A stretch of DNA of 10,501 nucleotides from Verrucomicrobiota bacterium (GTDB lineage: Bacteria; Verrucomicrobiota; Kiritimatiellia; Kiritimatiellales; Tichowtungiaceae), in assembly GCA_030619095.1 (NCBI GenBank), contig JAUXCB010000024.1:1-10501 (forward strand), in the 5' to 3' direction. Numbering within the stretch: the stretch's first letter is position 1; every line of letters starts with the position of its first letter. The translations under genes were made by a program, and so were the position numbers. This document shows positions 7,038 through 10,501 of this stretch, in pieces. Below the pieces are notes generated by a model. It searched no databases. It saw only the letters and a program-made list of their open reading frames with translations, and was not told where the DNA came from.

Positions 7038-7046
7038 TGCTATTCT
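7038..7046 (+). promoter_or_regulatory. Possible extended -10 promoter of the paaX-like gene
   Basis: TGCTATTCT at 7038-7046 reads as an extended -10 (TGn followed by a 4-of-6 match). No good -35 is present; its expected place, about 7018-7024, is covered by the right arm of the palindrome at 7000-7023. A protein bound there would block transcription. The hexamer ends 14 bases before the ATG. Confidence 0.35.
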
Positions 7047-7060
7047 GATACGATCCCGTT

Positions 7061-7870
7061 ATGAAATGGAAACCCTTTCACCACCCGGATATTTCTCTGC
7101 CGGTCATCCGGCGCAAAATCAGCGAAGAATTAATAACCCTTCTGGCGGGAACATCCGAGTTGGTTTTGTCGAGAGGTCTCAGCAGTATCTACGGAGGATG
7201 TTACCCCAACACCCACGCGTTTCATTCCTCGGTATCCCGATTGCGTAAAAAGGGACTCATCACATCATCGCAGACGGATGGATCGCTTCCGTCTCTCAAG
7301 CTGACTCATGAAGCGATTGCAAAACTTCCTCCGTATCACAACCCGTACAAGTTCTGGAATAAACGTTGGAACAAATGGTGGTACATATTGATGTTCGATG
7401 TGCCGGAAAAGGATCGGTCTTATCGTGATACGCTGCGTGCTTTCTTGAAGCAACGACAGTTCGGCTGTTTGCAGAGAAGCGTCTGGGTTACCCCAACGGA
7501 TGTTCGCGCAGACTATGACGATCTGAACAAAGCCGCCGCCGTTGACAGCGTCGCTTTTCTTTTCGAGGCGAAAACCGTACTGGGATTCGGCAACCAATCG
7601 GTAGTCATAGATGCCTGGAACTTCACAAAAATCAACCAAATCCAAGAGCTCTATATCCGGTTTGTCAGTGAGAACCTGACACAACTTCAAAAAGAGCCGG
7701 TGTCAGAAAATGAAATACTGCAGTTATTGCGAATGGACAACCTGGCCTATGCGCAGGCCATGTCCATCGACCCCCTCCTTCCAAAGGAGTTACACCCTGT
7801 AAACTATGCGGGACTGCAGGTCGCCAGTCTGCACCGCGAACTTTCCTGTCAAGCCATAGAAAAAATCTAA
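7061..7870 (+). CDS. PaaX-like transcriptional regulator with Cas2-like middle domain
   Basis: The 269-residue protein has the three-part PaaX layout. Residues about 18-85 form a winged helix (SEELITLLAG ... HSSVSRLRKKGLITS ... LKLT). Residues about 100-180 begin WNKRWNKWWYILMFDVPEK and continue LKQRQFGCLQRSVWVTPTD; this is the middle domain, whose fold is related to Cas2. The C-terminal region ends with the typical DPLLPKELHPVNYAG (237-251). E. coli PaaX represses phenylacetate degradation and responds to phenylacetyl-CoA, but no such genes are here, so the ligand and targets are unknown. An in-frame TGA at 7046-7048 limits the start to 7061, and no Shine-Dalgarno sequence is present. Near-identical palindromic repeats lie upstream and directly after the stop codon, suggesting autoregulation or a self-contained mobile unit. 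Confidence 0.85.
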   Translation: MKWKPFHHPDISLPVIRRKISEELITLLAGTSELVLSRGLSSIYGGCYPNTHAFHSSVSRLRKKGLITSSQTDGSLPSLKLTHEAIAKLPPYHNPYKFWNKRWNKWWYILMFDVPEKDRSYRDTLRAFLKQRQFGCLQRSVWVTPTDVRADYDDLNKAAAVDSVAFLFEAKTVLGFGNQSVVIDAWNFTKINQIQELYIRFVSENLTQLQKEPVSENEILQLLRMDNLAYAQAMSIDPLLPKELHPVNYAGLQVASLHRELSCQAIEKI

Positions 7871-7916
7871 ACCCCAGTCTCTCATCGGCTCACGATCGTG
7901 AGCAGATGAGAGACTC
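7871..7916. repeat. Right inverted repeat of the PaaX-like module; 40-base near-perfect palindrome
   Basis: The repeat starts directly after the stop codon of the paaX-like gene. Bases 7876-7915 form a palindrome of twenty base pairs with one mismatch (7887/7904), centred on the same core CTCACGATCGTGAG as the left copy. As RNA it would be a very stable hairpin, but what follows is AAAAAC and not a T-run, so it is not a standard terminator. Its outer arm, GATGAGAGACTC (7905-7916), is the exact reverse complement of 6991-7002. Confidence 0.88.
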
Positions 7917-7942
7917 AAAAACTATTGCGGAAACTTTTTGAA

Positions 7943-8035
7943 CTATTGGGCCCCGAAATCAATCTCTCCATCCTCCCCGAACGGAGTCGGGGCCGGTACC
8001 ACCAGTCCATTGAGTCTGGAATCCTTTGACTTCAT
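7943..8035 (-). pseudogene. N-terminal remnant of a dihydrodipicolinate synthase-family gene
   Basis: The minus strand reads MKSKDSRLNGLVVPAPTPFG followed by EDGEIDFGAQ and a TAG stop. The segment LNGLVVPAPTPFGEDGEIDF fits the start of DapA/NanA-family aldolases, whose N-termini carry a G-(V/I)-x-P-A-x-x-T-P-F-x-x-D-G-x-(I/V)-D pattern. The resemblance ends abruptly after FGAQ; the following bases read FKKFPQ and a second stop. The break is about 27 bases from the right palindrome of the PaaX-like module. No continuation of the gene appears on the far side of that module. The start ATG lies in the region that holds the promoter of the methyltransferase gene. It could instead be a chance match in a 30-codon frame. 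Confidence 0.45.
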
Positions 8036-8052
8036 GGCGAATATGCTAAACT
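8026..8052 (+). promoter_or_regulatory. Candidate promoter of the methyltransferase gene
   Basis: TTGACT (8026-8031, 4 of 6 to -35) and TAAACT (8047-8052) are 15 bases apart, slightly short; shifting the -35 by one base gives 16. TGC precedes the -10, making it an extended -10 much like the one before the paaX-like gene. The -10 ends 10 bases before the ATG, predicting a leader of only a few bases. Confidence 0.35.
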
Positions 8053-8062
8053 GCTCTTCCCG

Positions 8063-8722
8063 ATGATGAAATCCGAAACCACAAACAACTGCCCGCTCTG
8101 TGAGCACCCGGCGAACACCTTCCTGCGGGATCGCACGCGCGAATACCTGCGTTGTCCGGCTTGCGACCTGATCTTTGTTCCGGAAACCCATCACCTGCCC
8201 CTTAAAGAGGAAAGGGCGCGCTACGACCTTCATCAGAACGATCCGGATGATCCCCGCTACCGGAAGTTTTTAAACCGGCTTTTCCAACCATTGGAAAAAA
8301 AGCTGTCTCCCGGCGCGCGCGGGCTCGATTTCGGCTGCGGCCCCGGCCCGACGCTGTCGGTGATGTTCGAGGAGGCGGGATATCCCTGCGCCGTCTACGA
8401 CCTGCATTACGCGGACCATCCCGAGGCACTGACAGAGCAGTACGACTTTCTCGCCTGCTCGGAAACGATGGAGCACTTCTACCGCCCGCGCGAGGAATTT
8501 GAACGGTTCCTGACGCTGGTGAAGCCTGGCGGCTGGATCGGCATTATGACCCAGCTGCACGATCAAGCACCCGTCCCCTTTGACCGCTGGCACTACAAGG
8601 ATGATGAAACCCACGTCTGTTTTTTCTCGAAAAAGAGTTTTCAGACTCTGGAAAAGATCTATGGCTTGCGCCTTGAATTCCATTCCGACAGCGTCGTTCT
8701 TTTTCAATGCTTGGAACGTTGA
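8063..8722 (+). CDS. Class I SAM-dependent methyltransferase with N-terminal zinc ribbon
   Basis: The 219-residue protein starts with a zinc-ribbon pair, CPLC (C10, C13) and CPAC (C31, C34). The S-adenosylmethionine-binding domain follows: motif I is GLDFGCGPGPTL (87-98), the post-motif acidic residue is probably D113 in AVYDLHYAD, motif IV-like SETMEHF is at 133-139 and LVKPGGWIGIMTQ spans 152-164. The layout matches the Methyltransf_23 group, often linked to small-molecule, lipid or sugar methylation. The substrate cannot be read from the sequence, and neighbours give no pathway. Two ATG codons in a row (8063, 8066) start the frame, and there is no Shine-Dalgarno sequence. After the stop, 125 bases precede the EF-hand gene and contain no further gene that I can see. 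Confidence 0.87.
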   Translation: MMKSETTNNCPLCEHPANTFLRDRTREYLRCPACDLIFVPETHHLPLKEERARYDLHQNDPDDPRYRKFLNRLFQPLEKKLSPGARGLDFGCGPGPTLSVMFEEAGYPCAVYDLHYADHPEALTEQYDFLACSETMEHFYRPREEFERFLTLVKPGGWIGIMTQLHDQAPVPFDRWHYKDDETHVCFFSKKSFQTLEKIYGLRLEFHSDSVVLFQCLER

Positions 8723-8847
8723 GTCGTCTTTTCTTCCTGCTTCCTGAAAAACATTTCCAGGATCTTGGCAATAAAAACTCCGGCCCAGCGTTATCTACCC
8801 ATTCGATGGATCATCTAGAACAACGTAACCCAAGAAAGGATCCCATC

Positions 8848-9420
8848 ATGAAAAATCGTCTATACCGCACTACACTTATTCTACTGGCAGGGAGTGCACT
8901 CTGCGCCGCCGCCTCATCTCAACCGCCACAGAAGACCGGCAAGGCCGGTGTTCGTCAGGCGAGACGGGAAGAAATGGTGAAGAAATTCGACAAAGACGGA
9001 AATGGGGAACTGTCGAAGAAGGAACGGAAAACCATGCAGGCCGCGATGGAAAAGATCCATAAAAAGAAAAAAAGAAGCGGCCCGCGCGGACGAAAGACGA
9101 TGCGGGAGAAGTTCGATACAGATAACGACGGCAAGCTCTCCAAAAAAGAGAAGAACGCCCTGCGCGCCGCAGCCCAAAAGAGGCATGGAAAAAAGCATGC
9201 CAAAGGCAACGAGAACCCCCAAGGCAACCCAAGCGGACAACGGGCTGAAATGCTGAAGAAATTCGATGCGGATGGCGATGGAAAACTCTCTACAACAGAG
9301 CGGGAAGCCCTGAAAGCGAAGCGACTTGAACAATTTGACACCGATGGCGACGGCAAGATTTCCAAAGAGGAACGTCGGACCGGTGCAAGAAACCAAGGTC
9401 AGCGCCCCCAAAAGAAATAA
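8848..9420 (+). CDS. Secreted, lysine-rich EF-hand protein with four calcium-binding loops
   Basis: The 190-residue protein has a signal peptide: basic MKNRLYR, hydrophobic TTLILLAGSALCAAA, then a likely cleavage site near residues 20-23. Four canonical 12-residue EF-hand loops follow: DKDGNGELSKKE (48-59), DTDNDGKLSKKE (90-101), DADGDGKLSTTE (140-151) and DTDGDGKISKEE (164-175). Each has D at positions 1 and 3, D/N at 5, G at 6 and E at 12. Loops 3 and 4 start 24 residues apart, closer than in standard EF-hand pairs. Between the loops the chain is very rich in Lys and Arg, so the protein is strongly basic, unusual for EF-hand proteins. The start at 8848 is set by AAAGGA 7 bases upstream and by the signal peptide; the frame remains open upstream to 8707. 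A calcium-dependent periplasmic or surface role is inferred. Confidence 0.85.
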   Translation: MKNRLYRTTLILLAGSALCAAASSQPPQKTGKAGVRQARREEMVKKFDKDGNGELSKKERKTMQAAMEKIHKKKKRSGPRGRKTMREKFDTDNDGKLSKKEKNALRAAAQKRHGKKHAKGNENPQGNPSGQRAEMLKKFDADGDGKLSTTEREALKAKRLEQFDTDGDGKISKEERRTGARNQGQRPQKK

Positions 9421-9440
9421 ACTTTTCAAGCCGCTGAAAA

Positions 9441-9474
9441 GAAGAAAGCCCGTTTAAACCAACGGGCTTTCTTC
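9441..9474. terminator. Bidirectional intrinsic terminator between the EF-hand gene and infC
   Basis: A perfect 14-base-pair stem (9441-9454 with 9461-9474) closes a 6-base loop TAAACC, with core AAAGCCCGTT/AACGGGCTTT. On the minus strand the stem runs into TTTCTTCTTTT, a good U-rich tail for ending infC. On the plus strand it ends GGGCTTTCTTC, enough to serve the EF-hand gene as well. It lies between two convergent genes. Confidence 0.85.
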
Positions 9475-9493
9475 ACGTTCCGGAACTCCGGCG

Positions 9494-10051
9494 CTATTTT
9501 TTGGCTTTTTTGGGGATGACCATCATGAAGATGTTGCGGCCCTGCAGGCGCGGAGCCTGCTCAACGGTCGCCACGTCGGCGATATCGGCGGTGACACGCT
9601 TCATCAGCTCGAACCCGAGTTCGCGGTGAGCGTTTTCGCGCCCGCGGAACATGAGGGAAAACTTGACACGATTGCCCTGCGCCAGAAAATCGAAGGCGTG
9701 GCGCATTTTGGTGTCGTAGTCATGATCGCCCACGTTCACGTGGAACTTCACCTCTTTGAGTTTTACGACGACCTGACGTTTCTTCTGCTCTTTTTTCTTT
9801 TTATCCTGCTCATACTTGAACCGACCGTGGTCCATGATGCGGCAGACAGGGGGCTTGGCCGTGGCATTGATTTCGACGAGGTCGAGTCCCGTCTCATGCG
9901 CACGCACCAGCGCATCGCGTGTTCGGATCACCCCCATCTGCTCTCCGTCTTCGTCGATACAACGAATTTCCGGAACGCGGATCATATTGTTCATTCTCGG
10001 GCCCATCTGACGTTGCGGACGGCCTCTTCCTTTATAATGCGGATTAGCGAT
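9494..10051 (-). CDS. infC: Translation initiation factor IF-3, probably starting at an AUC codon
   Basis: IF-3 binds the 30S subunit, prevents early joining of the 50S and checks start-codon choice. The C-terminal domain has the family signature VKFSLMFRGRENAHRELG and the end RNIFMMVIPKKAKK; the lysine-rich linker KKKKEQKK separates it from the N-terminal domain (IRVPEIRCIDEDGEQMGVI). The first in-frame ATG (10006) gives 170 residues but has no ribosome binding site and cuts the Arg/Gly-rich leader. An ATC at 10049-10051 has AGGGGG 5 bases upstream and gives 185 residues, beginning (M)ANPHYKGRGRPQRQMGPRMN. Non-AUG starts are well known in infC and let IF-3 repress its own synthesis. The gene follows thrS by 28 bases, but rpmI and rplT do not follow it. 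Identity is firm; the start is likely but inferred. Confidence 0.93.
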   Translation of the reverse strand: MANPHYKGRGRPQRQMGPRMNNMIRVPEIRCIDEDGEQMGVIRTRDALVRAHETGLDLVEINATAKPPVCRIMDHGRFKYEQDKKKKEQKKRQVVVKLKEVKFHVNVGDHDYDTKMRHAFDFLAQGNRVKFSLMFRGRENAHRELGFELMKRVTADIADVATVEQAPRLQGRNIFMMVIPKKAKK

Positions 10052-10056
10052 AACTT

Positions 10057-10062
10057 CCCCCT
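10057..10062 (-). promoter_or_regulatory. Ribosome binding site that places the infC start at ATC
   Basis: AGGGGG on the minus strand lies 5 bases before the ATC at 10049-10051. It is the only purine-rich Shine-Dalgarno-like run in the thrS-infC gap, and the ATG at 10006 has none. An in-frame TGA further upstream (within the gap) limits how far the frame can extend. Confidence 0.6.
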
Positions 10063-10079
10063 GGGTTTTTTCTGATCAA

Positions 10080-10501
10080 TTACGCCTTAGTGTGCACAGC
10101 GTTTTTTAGTTTTTCAACAAAATCAGCACGCGTCATGACGTCCTGCGTACCGGTACGGTCGCGTACAGCAACCGTTTCACTTTCGATTTCCTTGGCTCCG
10201 AGGATGAGCATGTACGGAACTTTGTCCATTTGCGCCGTACGGATTTTTGCGCCGATCTTACCGGCTTTCAGGTCAACGGTAACGCGAAGGTCTTCTTTAC
10301 GAAGCTCCTCGGCCAGCTCCTCGGCATCCGTCAGCTGATCTTCACTGAGCGGAAGGACTCGCACCTGCTCGGGTGCGAGCCAAAGCGGGAAGGCTCCGTT
10401 GTAGTGCTCGACGAGAATGCCGAAGAATCGCTCGATGCTTCCGAGGAGCGCGCGATGCACCATGTACGGACGGTGTTTCTCGCCGTCTTTGCCGACATAG
10501 C
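10080..10501 (-). CDS. thrS: Threonyl-tRNA synthetase, C-terminal part (5' end beyond the window)
   Basis: The enzyme charges tRNA-Thr. The visible 139 residues begin YVGKDGEKHRPYMVHRALLG and continue SIERFFGILVEHYNGAFPLWLAP, the end of the class II catalytic core with motif 3 (GSIERFFG), then the anticodon-binding domain (QVRVLPLSEDQ ... KIGAKIRTAQMDKVPYMLILG). The frame stays open to the window edge, so an internal ATG at 10463 is not the true start. It is directly upstream of infC, the common bacterial order, and the two are probably co-transcribed. Confidence 0.96.
   Translation of the reverse strand, partial: YVGKDGEKHRPYMVHRALLGSIERFFGILVEHYNGAFPLWLAPEQVRVLPLSEDQLTDAEELAEELRKEDLRVTVDLKAGKIGAKIRTAQMDKVPYMLILGAKEIESETVAVRDRTGTQDVMTRADFVEKLKNAVHTKA

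Noticed and set aside
6991..7916. CRISPR-like interpretation of the repeats near a Cas2-like domain
   Set aside because: There are only two copies, inverted and flanking a gene, with no spacer array and no cas1 or effector genes.
8036..8233. Upstream continuation of the dapA-like frame on the minus strand
   Set aside because: This part is the antisense of the methyltransferase N-terminus and resembles no aldolase.
8707..8847. Upstream extension of the EF-hand frame to 8707
   Set aside because: It overlaps the methyltransferase gene, and the signal peptide and AAAGGA ribosome site both point to 8848.
10090..10338. Plus-strand frames opposite thrS and infC
   Set aside because: Shadows of well-supported genes with Ser/Arg-rich translations and no family match.

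Overview
This is a chromosomal window from a bacterium of moderate GC content. Its housekeeping core holds recA, the ABC-F ATPase gene uup, infC, the 3' end of thrS and a family-4 uracil-DNA glycosylase. Several traits fit a PVC-superphylum organism, with Kiritimatiellota/Verrucomicrobiota as my best guess: a secreted EF-hand protein rich in lysine, a secreted purple-acid-phosphatase-like enzyme, a zinc-ribbon methyltransferase, and infC not followed by rpmI-rplT. The lineage is inferred from gene style, not from a marker I can align.

Layout. Positions 1-534 (minus) carry a MntA/HepT-type toxin-antitoxin pair; hepT runs off the left edge. A 122-residue DUF3127 protein with an SSB-like acidic tail lies at 608-976 (minus) and has the best promoter in the window. 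About 670 bases follow with no convincing gene but several palindromes. A secreted metallophosphatase (1702-2955) and a uracil-DNA glycosylase (3197-3997) are on the plus strand. The glycosylase converges on recA, which follows uup on the minus strand with only 37 bases between them.

Positions 6991-7916 hold a compact module. A PaaX-like regulator is bracketed by two long inverted repeats, each itself palindromic around the same core. The start of a dapA-like gene, broken after 30 codons, lies just to its right. Then come a zinc-ribbon methyltransferase (8063-8722) and a secreted EF-hand protein (8848-9420). The last two genes, on the minus strand, are thrS followed by infC, separated from the EF-hand gene by a bidirectional terminator.

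Genes and control. RecA and the glycosylase are DNA-repair proteins. MntA/HepT is a stress or defence module, and thrS-infC is a translation operon. Several genes (recA, uup, paaX-like, methyltransferase, glycosylase) lack a clear Shine-Dalgarno sequence and instead have a -10-like hexamer only 7-14 bases before the ATG, suggesting leaderless or very short-leader mRNAs. The features most worth following up are the PaaX-like gene with its paired palindromes, the probable AUC start of infC, the SSB-like tail on the DUF3127 protein, and the heptamer repeat inserted in frame into uup.
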